A DNA stretch of 64,000 nt from positions 20,758,537 to 20,822,536 of the forward strand of contig NC_064767.1 in the NCBI RefSeq assembly GCF_011397635.1, written 5' to 3'. Numbering within the stretch: the stretch's first letter is position 1; each line of letters opens with the position of its first letter. The translations under genes and the position numbers were made by a program. Below, piece after piece: positions 1-12,000 of the stretch. A model generated the notes under the pieces. It did no database searches. It was not told the DNA's origin and worked only from the letters and a program-made list of their open reading frames with translations. The DNA comes from Epinephelus fuscoguttatus. Its lineage: Eukaryota > Chordata > Actinopteri > Perciformes > Serranidae.

Positions 1-656
1 AATCTAATTGTTTAAAAACATGTTAATACAATCAACACACATCCTCAGGGTCATTAAAGAGAAGTTATTTGACTATGTATCAAAACCAGCATTTACAATT
101 ACAAGTTACAATTGTACGGCAGTGGAACATTCATGGTTTGCAGAATCAGTAAATGACCTTCTCCCAAACAAGATGAAGATGAAATATTCTTTTCAGTGCA
201 AAACACAAAGTATGCAACCTCTATTTAATTTTCCAAATGTAAAATAATGGTTATCATGTTCTGCCAGAACTAGACTATTGACCTTATTCTACACACCTTT
301 AAGAATGTAGCCTGTTTTAAACCGCTGTGTTACATCATTTATTTCCCTCTCGTACTAATTCTCAGCCCCATTATTTCTATCATGCTGCACTTGTGATATA
401 TTCTTGTCCTTTTTAACAGCCATATACCACATGACCAAGTATAGATTACAGTCTTTGTTGCAAAATGCCATAAAAATCTTCTTCATCAATGTGAAAGCTT
501 AGAAAATTAAAACATACTGTTTACACAACAAGAACAGTATTGAAATTGGTGTTGTCTAAATCTCCACTAGTATCAGATTACTGCAGTGTGTGTGGGCACG
601 AGCACCTCTCGGTTGCAATATCCTGTGAAACAAAAGAGCAGCTGTTTTATTCTCAC

Positions 657-742
657 CTGTTTTGCAAGGGGTGCTTGATATACTGCTCAGGATTCGCAAC
701 AACTTGGCTGTCAGGTTGTTGTTCTTCAGTTTCAGGTGCTTT
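657..742 (-). CDS. eif4e1c: eif4e-like coding exon 2
   Basis: The exon has a polypyrimidine tract and acceptor (CTCTCTCTCCGCAG) and a donor ACAG|GTGAGA. It is 86 bp and reads KAPETEEQQPDSQVVANPEQ, then YIKHPLQN plus AG of a split Arg codon. The end of this peptide is nearly identical to human eIF4E (NPEHYIKHPLQNR). The variable N-terminal part is typical of paralogue divergence. Confidence 0.85.
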
Positions 743-1877
743 CTGCGGAGAGAGAGAGACACAAACACATCATATACTATATTTGGAGACAGAAGACATT
801 CATTCAAATTATGTCAGTCTCGTTTAAGTATCCAGAGATTGTGCAGGTTTTATGCAAAGCTGACGTCAGAGAGGAACTAATATGTTACTAATCTTTTGAC
901 ATGGGGCTAGATGTGGAGTTTTGCTTTCTGTTGAGTTACAATGCAACTTAAATAATGTATTCTCCTTATCTAAAAACGATTTCATAAACTTGTGTGACGA
1001 GTCCAGCTGGGCAAATGCCTTTTCATTTGCAATTGCCTTCTCAATTCCAGGTATTAAATGTAAAAAAGGGTAATTCTGAAAACTCATTTTTACTTTCTTC
1101 AACATTACCAAAACCATCTACCTGATGGCCATCGCATCCATTTTAATTTTTGATTTTCCCCACGGAATAGCTATCCCACACACAGCTAAATATCTTATGA
1201 AACACTCACATACACGGTCACACTATCCAAATGTAAGCGTTATCTTTTAATACAGGCTATAAACGTAATTATTTGACAGCACTGTCCTGCTATACAACAT
1301 CATTATTTTAACAATTACATGTAACAGCTCACTGAAAACAGCTAGCATAAGGTTGGTACGAAATTAACAGTGAGTAAAATATACGCTAACGCCACAGTTA
1401 GGTAAGTTAACATCGCTAGCATTAGTTTTAGCAGACGCGCTAAGCTAAAGCTACAAGCTAGATACACACGTGTCAAGATTGTCAAAAATGTAATCAATAA
1501 TATCGCAGCACGAGCATTTAAAGGTACAGACGGTTGATTAAAATCACCGTATGATATTGACTCTGATATCGAAGCAGATTAAAACAAATCATTGATTGTA
1601 GTTTGAATGAACGACGTCCAGTCAGAGTCCCTCCCTGCCAACAAAGTCAGGCACTGCCTTATCCATCACATGCTAACGGCTAACAGTGATCCACGCGAAG
1701 TGACACATCTGTGGGCCGAAACACAGCCATTTCACCAAAATAGTTGGTGCCGTTTCAAGGAAGTAAGATTATAGAACAAAGTCGACTGGTATAGTGAACA
1801 TGTAGCGAGTCTTTCCGTGAATATTGGTCGATTTTTGAGCTATCTCTTGTCTCTCTTACCGGCTCGGATGTCGCCAT
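657..1877 (-). CDS. eif4e1c: eIF4E-family cap-binding translation initiation factor, 5' part (coding exons 1-2)
   Basis: Two minus-strand coding exons, at 1860-1877 and 657-742, join in phase 0 to encode MATSEP followed by an acidic, Gln-rich stretch and the family block NPEQYIKHPLQNR that leads into the cap-binding fold. eIF4E binds the m7G cap of mRNA and recruits eIF4G in the cytoplasm. The exon layout equals that of vertebrate EIF4E: exon 1 stops after six codons (MATVEP in human) and exon 2 stops inside the Arg codon before the first core Trp. Exon 3 (WALWFFKND... in the family) is not in positions 1-640, so the gene leaves the window on the left. The family call is secure. The symbol eif4e1c (the aquatic-vertebrate paralogue) is an inference from its position next to tet1; eif4ea or eif4eb cannot be excluded without the remaining exons. 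Confidence 0.82.
743..1859 (-). other. Intron 1 of the eif4e-like gene
   Basis: Non-coding, AT-rich sequence between the two recognised exons. No further exon, RNA gene or clear transposon end was seen. Positions 1-656 are likewise intron 2 and contain nothing recognisable. Confidence 0.6.
1860..1877 (-). CDS. eif4e1c: eif4e-like coding exon 1
   Basis: ATG at 1877-1875 is followed by five codons (ATSEP) and a consensus donor CCG|GTAAGAG. A six-codon first exon ending in Glu-Pro is characteristic of vertebrate EIF4E. The ATG lies in AAGATGG, a strong Kozak context. Confidence 0.85.
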
Positions 1878-1980
1878 CTTGACAGTAGAAGTGTTCTGCC
1901 CGTTCAGCGCTTCTGCGTCACGCTCCAACCACTCACACACCTACGGAAGCCGAGGGAGTCCAGTCCGAGGTGGGTGACAT
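1878..1980 (-). promoter_or_regulatory. Putative 5' UTR and promoter of the eif4e-like gene
   Basis: The sequence upstream of the MATSEP start codon is richer in C, G and CpG than the AT-rich surroundings, and holds no TATA box at a useful distance. The transcription start is inferred to lie about 50-100 bp upstream of the ATG. Nothing here fixes it exactly. Confidence 0.35.
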
Positions 1981-2229
1981 TAAAGCAAGGAAGGTTCACT
2001 CAAGGAAGGACACAACTCAATTTGGGATGTGGGGAAATAAAATGTAGCTCTAACAGACAATTTCACTGACGCTTGAGTCCACGATTTACTTCTTGTAAAC
2101 TGCTAGGAAAATATATTTTATATATCAATATATATATTTATTATATATCCTACTTTTATCTTTTCCTTGGTCAGGTGATGTCATTCACATACACTGCAAA
2201 ACATTCCAACAGGAAATACAAAGGGACCC

Positions 2230-2935
2230 ATTCATTCCCAGTAAGATAACTCTTTGGCTTTGCTTTATAGTGAAATTAGTTGGCAGACAATTTGGCGAGT
2301 TGAGGGCAAATTCTGCTTTAATAATAATGTTAAAGACGTTTCCTTTAAAATCCTGCATCGAATATGTCCAGCAAAAAAAGATATTGGAGAGATTTAGATT
2401 TGATATTAAATATTCCTGTACTTTCTGTGAATTAGAATAAGAAGCAATCTGTGATTTGCTTCATCACAGTATGTATACCAGAATATTTTGGGTGTATGTT
2501 CAACTTTATATAAGGAAAATTGGACAAACAATTTAATTACAGGATAAAGACAATTTTATGTGTTTTGAAAGTAATGAGGTGGAAAATATATTATTTTTTT
2601 GTAAAAAAAATTATTTTATTATTGAGAAAATTCCACATTTACAAGCAGAAGTGGGCAGAATCAAAACCAGATTTCAAGATTCAGAATTTTCTATCAAGAG
2701 TTACAACAATATGACACTACAATAAGAGGCCCTAAGAATAAAAAGACAATATAAACTAATTATGTGTTTGATAAATTCCATATGAATTAATAAGACAGTA
2801 TTCTGGATTTAGATTACTTAGATTACTAATTTTGTTTTTTTTTCTCTGTATATATGTTCCTGTTTGTATATATTGTTAATGTACTTATGTTTGTTTTAAT
2901 GAAGAATATACATAGAATAAAATAAAATAAAATAA
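2230..2935 (+). mobile_element. Degenerate 3' end of an L1/Tx1-type LINE
   Basis: Broken reading frames on the plus strand preserve the C-terminal part of a LINE ORF2. One stretch reads FKILHRICPAKKDIGEI, followed by a cysteine-containing stretch. Positions 2520-2714 are open and include the family-typical ILLLRKFHIYKQKWAESKPDF ending. The order and spacing match fish L1-like elements. Stop codons and frame changes make it inactive. An A-rich tail of repeated AAAAT follows, as expected for target-primed reverse transcription. Confidence 0.7.
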
Positions 2936-3008
2936 AATAAATTCAATTCAATTCAATTCAATTCAATTCAGTTCAATTCAATCATATTCAATTCAATTCA
3001 GTTCAATC
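2912..3008. repeat. AAAAT / TTCAA pentanucleotide microsatellite
   Basis: Five or so AAAAT units pass directly into about ten TTCAA units with a few interruptions (TTCAG, ATCAT). It probably grew from the poly-A tail of the adjacent LINE fragment. Confidence 0.85.
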
Positions 3009-3633
3009 AAAGGTCCACAATCTCATAACCACAATAATAACTGACATGGGACTCCAGTTTCTTGTCTTGTTCTTACAAATCCACCTTCCAAACTTTATAA
3101 AAGACCCTTTTTTGACAGACAGGCACATCATAGAGTAAGGTAAAATTAAGGCTGGAACAGTACATATAACTGATGACATCCATGTGATTCCTACTTTTCT
3201 TGAATCCTCACAATGACGTCCTTGTTTCTCTAACCATCCATACATCATCAACCTTTCAAAGAATTTACTGTAAAGAGTAAGGTCACATAACTCTCTACTT
3301 AAATTCTGCACAGATGGTATTCATGATGTAATCATCTCAACGTCATCACTACAAGTGTAGCTAATATTCAGTATTCAAAGCCTACACTGTTCAGAACTGT
3401 GTTTGTAGAAAACCACTGAGTCACTCTCTCATTCACTAATTTACACTCACTATAGTTTCCTTTATAATGAGCCGTAAATTGAGATTTCAGACAGTTATGA
3501 ATCATTATCTCGCGCCGTCGTTGACAGGAAACCACAGTGCATTGTGCATATACTCTGTAGTAAAAATTTAGACAATGACTTCTTTGTCTTTGTCATGATA
3601 GCTCTGCAGCATTAGCTGTCAGTTACAGTCATT

Positions 3634-4437
3634 CAGTGGTGGAAAGTGACTCAGTGCATCCACTCAAGTCCTGCACTGAAGCACAGTTTTCAAATACTTG
3701 CCTTTCACACGAGTATTTCTATTTTAGTTAAATGATTCTTCAAAGATTCAGATTATTCATACAAAATATAATTAACAAATAAAACATAGGCTTAATGTAT
3801 TATTATAGACTGAGAAAAGATTTGACTGATTTTTAAAATGGAAATTCACAAGCTACTCAGCAGTATATGAAGTAATTACAATTAGCCCTATACCATCTGG
3901 AACTTAAAACAATGTACATCAATAATTCCAAAATGCTTCATCCTCATGAATATTTTACTCATTTGTATTTAGTGAAGATAATATTTATATGCTACAATTT
4001 TGAGTGTAAGATTTTCACTTGTAGCAGAGTGTTTTCACACTACGGTATTAATACTTTTACTTAAATCTTACACAGCTTTATGAGGAGAGGCTCATGTCAA
4101 GGGCTCAGTCCATCGTGTCCGACCCTCTGCATCCTTTACATGCTGAGTTTCAGATGCTTCCTTCAGGGCGGAGGTTTATCCTTCCAAAATGCTGTACTAA
4201 TAGGTACAGATAATCCTTTCTCCCATCTGCAATAGTTGCCCTTAATGGTCATTGATGCCAGGTCATGTTGTTGTTTTTTGTCCTGTGTGTGGTCTTGGTG
4301 TTCTGTATGTGAGCTGTATTGTCATATTGTATTGTTATGTCTCCCTTTACTGGCTGCAAACCAAATTACCCTATGGGGACATTAAAGTTTTACCTTACCT
4401 TACCTTAAGTAAAAGAAGAAGTTATCTTCCACCACTG
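3634..4437. mobile_element. Non-autonomous hAT-like element interrupted by a LINE tail
   Basis: The left end reads CAGTGGTGGAAAGT and the right end is TATCTTCCACCACTG, an inverted-repeat pair known from a very common fish family with ACTTTTACTTAAGTAAAAG near one end. The subterminal ACTTTTACTTAA (about 4053) is separated from AAGTAAAAGAAG (about 4407) by an unrelated insert. The flanks CAGTCATT and CTTTCACT do not form a clean 8-bp duplication. Confidence 0.55.
4078..4406 (+). mobile_element. LINE 3' end inserted in the hAT-like element
   Basis: The plus strand translates as ERLMSRAQSIVSDPLHPLHA, then EFQMLPSGRRFILPKC, a stop codon within the next block, and SFLPSAIVALNGH. This is the C-terminal signature of a fish Rex1/CR1-like non-LTR retrotransposon. 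It ends in GGGGACATTAAAGTTTTACC with short ACCTT repeats, matching the usual microsatellite-like 3' end of such LINEs. A related fragment lies at 45209-45890 on the other strand. Confidence 0.6.
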
Positions 4438-5744
4438 CTTTCACTAAGTCACTGCAGGCTTTATACTCACAGCAATGCCTGGGCTCATGTTATCTAACAT
4501 AAAAACAATGCAAATGAGTTCTATGCTATGCGGTACAAGATGTTAAATGTGTTGTTATCAAAGTGATATTTGAATATTAGAATCTACATGTGTAGAGAAC
4601 AAGTTGGATTCGTGCATCATGTTGGCGAAATTCTCAGTCATCCAGGTCGTGGTAATCTTAAGTGCTCTATTGTAGGCAACTGGGCCTGTAAGTGTGAGTT
4701 TCTTGAAGATGTTTCATCTCTCTTCTGAAGCCTCAGAAGTTAAGTAGCCTCTTGGATGAGGGGTGAAACATTTTCAAGAAACTCCAGCAAGTCCAGATGC
4801 CTATGATATAGCACTTAAGATTGGTGCATCCAAATTAACAACTTCAGTCCAACTAGGCAGAACTGTGAAACTGTTTCTAAAACCAAACCACTGGTCGATT
4901 CACTATGATACAGTGAGTTAAGCTTAAATTTAATCAGTTGAAATCTGGACAAAATCCACCTTTCTTCCACTTATTCATATTTTTTAATTGTTGTAAGATT
5001 TAAAAAGGCCAGTGTAGTGCTATCAGGGTACTAAATTAGCATCATCATACAAGTGTCTAGTATATTTGCTTCACTCACCAGGCAAAATAAAAAAACAATG
5101 TTAATCTATTGAGTGGCTGGTGAAATGTGAACATTTACTGACCATTTACGTTGTGGATAAAAAGGTTGATTTTCTACCTTTAATGCTATATACAGTGGAG
5201 CTCAGTGTGTTGAGTCACATTCTCAACACTTAAGTCTCAATATGCTTTGGTTTTGCTGTGTTACTATCATTTATGATTCAGACTTTCTTTAGATTTGACT
5301 AAACTCCTGCAGAAACAGTTATTTGATTAGTCATCTCACTGAGTCAGCCGCAAATGATTTTCTGACATCACTAATGATATTTGAGAGAAAAAGAAACATC
5401 ATATTGCCGGCTCTGGGGACAAGCTGTACAAAAACAAGTGGACAAAGGCTAAATGACTAAGCTGAAACCCCACAGCAGTGACTCATACCGTGTGCTAGTG
5501 TGGGAAATTTAGAGAAAAAAAAAAACCAAAACAGAAAAGGGTTTTTTAAAAGTTAACTCTTTAAATATGTTCTTGTTTTTAAAACAGGTCAGCCAACTTC
5601 ATATTTTAGCAACTAAATGATGCAAGCAGTGAGAAAATAAATGCTTAAAACCCCCTGAATTTCACAGTTGACTGTCAAAGGTTGTGTAAACACATGATCT
5701 TCACCCACACACAGCAAATCAGGAAAGAGGAAATCGTGATCAGG

Positions 5745-8002
5745 TCCAAAATATAAATATGACTTTATTTCACAATCCCAAAAAGAGATCAGCCATCCGT
5801 ATAAGGAATGCTAAATTTAGTCTCTTCTCAAGTCTAAACTGGATATACTTTCAGCAACGTACAGTAATTCAGTTTCAAAATAAGCAAGATCATCCATTGT
5901 CTAAACACCATTAACAGTACAGTAAAAACAATATTGTTCACATACATATTTACACATTTTTCTACCAATAAAAGTTTTTTTTTTCAGATTTTTTGAATGC
6001 TGGTGCTAGTTGTTAGTTCCTCGTTGATACAAAGACTTTCAGTGTGGACTGAGAACGTCCCCCACAGTAGACCAAAACAAACACTTACAGCTGTAACCTT
6101 GTCATGTTCAACAATGTTCACTGATTTAAAAACGGTTTACATTCATTTCATTTCGTGTGTATGTTGTGATTTTTGAGAATAGTTGCAGAGTTTGGTTATC
6201 CGTGGAAGACATTTGAACTCTAGATCGACATCTGCGTGATAGTTGTTGTTTTCAACTTGAAAAACATCATCATTAATGGTGGAGATACCAATGTATCTCA
6301 GTCTGCTGTCAGCCAGTAATCATCCAGAGAAATGATAAAACTACCTTTGTACTGAAGCATATACCAGATCAGTGTGTGCTGAGTTTCATAAAAGCACCAT
6401 GCCAACACTGTACAGTATATAACCAGGCCAAGTCAATGCATGTACCTTGACATCTTGTCCTAATAGCACCAAAAGGAAGTCAAAAGTGTGTGAAAGACCA
6501 AAATGTTTCGCATAGGAAACATCACACCACCAGTGTTAGTGTAAATATCAGTGAAAGGTCTTTATCGGTTGTGCTGAAATTCTTACAATTAAGAGCTTCT
6601 CTTTCATGGGTAATTTCATGTGTCCTGATTCACCAGGAGTTGACACTCTGACACCTCCTTATTCAGACCCTGTTGAAAAAGCTATCTGTAAACAAAGTCT
6701 TCACAAAGGTCGAGCACCCGAAATCGTCTTAGGCAATCGTCTGAGTGGGATCTGATGTTTGAGTGGTTTTCCAACAAAAGCAGAGAGGAGGAAAAAGAAG
6801 AAATAGTTTGATTATTCAGCATCAGCTGACCCAGTTTTGTATCCAGAGTATGGACGTTAAAACTGGGAATAATATGTCGACAAGTCTGACACTTTGTGAA
6901 TTCTGCAAGAAGAAAAAATGAGGTCTCATTAGCACCATCAAAATGTACAGTAGGTTTTTGAAATCCTATGATCACACTTGTGCCCTATGAAAGTTGTTTT
7001 TGAATTCCTTTTCCAGAAGGTGAACATAAATTAAGTGCCAACAATGATAAGCACTTCGTTGTTGCAGCATTTCATGATTCCTCATTATGCTAAGTTTTGA
7101 ATTTCATTAGATATGTATGCCGTTGTCAATCAAATAAATGCAGAAATACTGTAAAAATAAAACTGGGTTCATGCTAACCTGTCATATATTTCTCTATCTG
7201 TACATACATATTCAGGCCTATGGATTGGGACCTTTTTCAAGTTAAGTTTAGGAAAATAAAAAAAGTGCTTCTTAATATGCCATACATATCTGTGGATAAA
7301 AGACAAACCATCCAGACGTAGAGAGAACAAACAAAACAAACTGAAGAAGTACATTTCTTTCATCGACTGCCAACAGAAGTCAGAGGCAGCAGAAGGAAAA
7401 GCACGATGCTACATGTGACAATCTGTAGTAAATATATATGCACAATATTAGTCTTGTTTTCTACATTATGTGATGTGATGATGTCTAACAGAGGTTACAG
7501 TGAGAATGGCACCAACGTAAAAGCCAATGAGATTCATCTTATGAAAAGCGAACTATTGGCTGAAATAAAGAGCATAGTCCTACTGTACAACATAAATTCT
7601 GAGCGCCGACACATAATGCAGGTTATCATAGAAATCTTGCAGTAAACAGGCTTACACCAGGAATTAAATAGAAATCGTTATGATCAGAATAAATAATCAC
7701 ATCTTTTTTGTTCTTAATCATGTATATAAAACCAGTTTAAAAATGCTTCAAAGCACCATCTCTTTACAATAAAAACACCGAAACTCACAGTTAAAAAGCC
7801 AACAAACTTTGGTCTTCCTCATCACTTTGAAGGCAGAGACGACGAAGGGCAAAGTTGACAAACAGATATTAGAAAAGCACAACGAAAACGACGTAAAAAT
7901 GAGAGTAGCAGTTTGAAGTTGATTGAGGTAAGGCAGAAGCACAGGGTGTAGGAGTTTTCTGTGTGTCTGTGTGTGTGTATGTGTGTGTGTAAAACATGTT
8001 GA
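5745..8002 (-). other. tet1: Probable 3' UTR of tet1
   Basis: The sequence downstream of the tet1 stop codon has no other gene or transposon signature. A canonical AATAAA lies on the minus strand at 5769-5764 and would give a 3' UTR of about 2.2 kb. The poly-A site is an inference; other AT-rich signals occur closer to the stop codon. Confidence 0.45.
5764..5769 (-). terminator. tet1: Candidate tet1 polyadenylation signal AATAAA
   Basis: TTTATT on the plus strand is AATAAA on the transcribed minus strand, with A-rich sequence just downstream. It was chosen because it is the last canonical signal before clearly intergenic sequence. RNA evidence would be needed to prefer it over others. Confidence 0.35.
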
Positions 8003-9045
8003 CTAAGTCCAGCGATTGTAGGGCCCTGTCACTTGGGTAAGAGCATAAGGGGCCATGGTGATGACGACATCCCTTGGGCGGGTCCACCCTTGACGTGTGG
8101 GGACATTCATGATCCTCCTTGTCTCCTCTGCCTCCTCCCCCATTTCCCCCTCTAGCTCCACCCCTCCAGCTCCTTTACCACCATTGCTCAGGCAGTCTTC
8201 CATCCGTAATCTCTCAGCCTCCTCCTCGCGGTCCCGCTCCCGCTTGGCCATTTTAGCATCCCACATAGCCATCCCGTGGCCTGGTTCATTTAGAGACTTG
8301 TGCTGGTAGAAGACCAGGGAGATGCGGGTGGGGTGGCTACGGTTTGGCCTGAGGATAGGGGTAGTGGCGTGGAGCTCCCGTCGTGCACACTCTATCAGGA
8401 TGGAGCCGTGTGATGGTGCCACGGCCACTCCGCCTATATCGCGGTCCAGAAAGTTGTGCTCGCTGTCCGACCACACCTCTTCCTGCTTGACTACCTCCGG
8501 TTCAGGCGGGGGAGTTTGTGGGGGAAGGGGGAGAGATGAGAGTGGAGGGAGGCCATGACCCCTGACCTCTGCCGCCACATCTCCTGCAGCCCTGTGGAGT
8601 CCATTGAGCCTGCTGAAGAGGCCCTCAGAGGTAGGTCGTGGGGAGAAGGAGGAGGGAGGAGGAGCACTCCCGCTGGGGGAGGGTCTGCGCAGAGGAGAGC
8701 AGTGCACCTCGTTGGGCTCAGTTTTATAAGTATGGGGGTAGTCACTAAGGGCGTTATGTGGAGGTATACGAACACTCTGGTCACCAGATGCTGGAGAATA
8801 ACCATTCACGGTATCACTTATTGTCTTATAATTAAGAGCTGCACCATTCTGTCCAAACTGGAGGCCGGGCAGACCATGGTGGTTGGGGGCGATGACCTCC
8901 TTCTGTGGGGTGACCCTTGCACTCAGGGTGGGGTAGCTGCTGGTGCTCTGGTTGCAAGTGCTGGGTTGATTCCTCTCTGGTGGGTACCGTCCAACGCTGG
9001 CAGGTCTGGGTGGGAGTATGTATGGGCTGTAGAAGCCCTGTGGCT
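8003..9045 (-). CDS. tet1: tet1 coding exon 11 (terminal, C-terminal catalytic core)
   Basis: The last coding exon starts with Pro/Ser-rich insert sequence and then returns to conserved sequence at [20 protein letters not shown]. It carries the third iron ligand in APSHGS, the [12 protein letters not shown] block and [13 protein letters not shown]. The protein ends with the family signature [14 protein letters not shown] and stop TAG at 8005-8003. A (GT)n tract lies immediately past the stop codon in the 3' UTR. Confidence 0.94.
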
Positions 9046-12000
9046 CTGTTTTGGATGTAGAAAAAACATAAAGCACTGATAAGATAATCAAAAAACCTTC
9101 ATACTGTCCAACCTCAACATATTACTTATTTGAGATTAACAACATGACCATTGACATGGATTTAATACCTTTGTTGGGGGTTTCAGCTTTCACTTTCCCA
9201 GGGGTGAGAGGAGTCAGGCCGAGCTTCTTCTCCTGTTTCTCTGCTTGAGCCTTCAGACGAGCTTCTTGTCTAATCTTACGGGCTGATTTCACCGGCTCAG
9301 CCAGCAGACGCACCTGGGAAATTAAAAATAAATCAATGATTAAAGGTATATCATGCAGGGATTGTTGGTTACAGTTTGTAAACACCACATTAAAACTTTG
9401 CCCCTTATGTGTACACTGCCTGTCCATACACTCCAAGCTACTCTTGTAGAAACGTTACATTGGTTGTAAGGGAAAAGCCGATACTTAAGCAAGCTAACAA
9501 AGCTAACCAGCAGAACCTTATGTTACCTGTCCAGCAGAAAACAGGTTAACTCTGTGTTGCTCTTCACCCCCATCTTCTCCCTCAGTGCTTGACAGCAAAA
9601 GTTAAAGTGAACGCTGACCCTAGATACACTCTTGTTTTGGAAAAAGCCTTTTTCTCTTGGTGTTTCGCCTCCCTATGTGTGCGCTTTTTTGCAGCTACCA
9701 ATCAGATGCATGCTGCTACCACCTGATCGTCACATTCTATTACAGTCCTGACCTCACCTGCACGCTGTGCCCAAAAAATTCTGCATAGTATGCCTTTAAA
9801 ATGATACAAGTTAATGATTTAGTTTTGCATTTCTGCAACAAAGGACTCAGACCTCTGATGTTATAGTTAGAGGGAAAACAACACAACATAATAACAATAA
9901 ATAGCAAAAGCTGTTTTCCTGTTCACTCACCTCTCTGGGAAAGGCAGATAGAACTTGCAGAGCGCCACTTCGGATCTTGGCCCACTGACCCTCCACTTCA
10001 CCAAACTCATCCCTGTCAGAGATCTTGTAAAGTGGCAGAACATGGAGCTGCTCGTCCTCTGGTATGTTGCGCACTGCACGGTTATCTTCCTTGGTTAAAG
10101 TGCAAACCTGACAAAGGACACAGACAAAAGGCAACGCTGTTTAACCAAACAGTGGGCCATAAACAATCAATACCTCAAGAGGCAGACACAGTATAAAGGT
10201 AGATAGCATGGTGTGACACTCAAAGCTTACTCACCACAGTGCTGCCGTTGTTCATGTTGTGAGTGTCCTTGTGAGCGTGGGCACAGAAATCCACACAGGC
10301 TGTGACTCCAGAAAAAGGACGTCCCTGCCTCTCGCCCAGCCGGCAGTCTCCCCCCGTCTCCTCATTTTCCACCTATAAGAGGTGAAAGCACAACACAGGA
10401 GATGAGTGTGGTTTGTGGTGAAGACGGTAAAAGATTCAAAGTAAGTAGTTGGAGAACAAAGAGAGGAAAATGAAATACATTTTATTCTTTTGTTTTCATG
10501 CTTTTTAAGAGAAATAAAATCTTGACAGTTGTCAGTTAGAGCGCACTCTTGTGATCTTGATCATTTGGTGTAAGGTGGTCATAAAACTCAGTCAAAGCTG
10601 TCTTAAGTCAGTCTTTGTCTTGTCAACAAGATCCCCAGTCTTTGCAAAATCTTATAGACAGTGACTATAAACTCATATTGTCTTCAGATGTGACAGGAGT
10701 CAAATTTTACTCTTTTAAAAGACTTTTTAAAGTCTTCTTATGTACGGTAGGCATAAGAAAGCGGAGGATCATCAGAAGAAAGTGTGGCAGCTGTTTAATG
10801 TTTCATACCTGGTTTTGGAAGGCCTCAGGAGCCAGTTGTTTGTAGAGTGGTGCGAGGTCAGTGGCAAGACTCTGTAGGTTTCTCTCTATCTTCTCCTCCT
10901 TAAAATAATAGACAGATTTATGAGTTTTAGGGTGAATAACAGCTGATTTTAACAAAGTAATGGTGTGACTGTCATAGCGAACATAGGCCACTAGGAGGCA
11001 AATGTTTGGCAAAGATTTCATCATCACGTCAACTAAGCCTTTAGTGCAGATAAAATGCAGAGAAGGAACAGAACTTGTATGATACATCTAGCAAACTGAT
11101 GATACACAAAATATCCTCTCATATCACAATAACAACAGGAGAGACAAATAGGAGAGATTCTGATAGATGATTTCCTCTTTGATTTTTGGAAGATGACCAC
11201 TCCCTCACCTCCTCTGGGTAGTCTCCAAGCAGTCGAAACTTGCGGGGCACTTTGCTGCGGGCAAACTTACAGCCATTGAAGTACATACTCCAGGAGCAGC
11301 CAAAGGAAAATGAAGCTCCGCAGGTGTCTGGGTCCAAACCCTGGCATGCACACGTACGACTGTGGAGACGGAGTGGTAAGAGGAAGATAAAGAAACAAAC
11401 AAAGCGGGGCAGAAATGGTGTCACCACAAAACAGAGGAAGAGTTACTCACTCTTCATTGAGGGCACAGCGACGGCTGGTGGGGGAGCCGTATTTGAAGAG
11501 AGTCTGTGTGAGCTCCTGGTAGAGATTGTCTGCCACCGATCGAGGGATTCCCTCCCACGCCAGGATGAGGATCACCAGCACGGCACTGTCACAGTAGTGC
11601 CCTGGCCTTTTGCGGACCAAACACAGCAACTTCTCCTCTTCACTGCCACGCCGGATCACCTGGTTGTCACACAGAAAACAAGCAGATGAATGACAAGCAT
11701 TTTTTTAACAATATCACTACAATAATGTATCCCTACAGGGTAATGGGTTCAAAGCACTGTGGCTGACCTGCCAAAGCACAGTGCTGTGTTTTGACTGAGT
11801 GGTTTAAAAATGGTCATGTTTAGGTGTAAGCCTCGACATTTCTGTTTAGAGATGAAGCTGGAAATTATTTTTAGTTGCTTTAGGTTGTGGTAAGGGCAAA
11901 GAATCTGGGAGTGTCTTCCGTCTCTGCCCCTAAATACACTATGGTGGAATCCACAAGAACGCTTCAATATAAACTGCCATGAACTCAAACACCAGTCACA

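Larger units (their letters stand above)
1981..5744. other. Intergenic region between the eif4e-like gene and the tet1 3' end
   Basis: No gene is supported here. It holds an L1-type LINE tail (about 2230-2935), a pentanucleotide microsatellite (about 2930-3008) and a hAT-like element split by a LINE tail (3634-4437). Around 4640-4830 there is a stretch resembling a dispersed fish repeat, with phrases such as CATCCAGG and GGTGAAACATTTTCAAGAA; its class is not assigned. The remainder, 3010-3630 and 4840-5744, is AT-rich and unremarkable. Confidence 0.6.

Noticed and set aside
8555..9079. 174-codon plus-strand open frame
   Set aside because: Antisense shadow of the conserved last tet1 exon.
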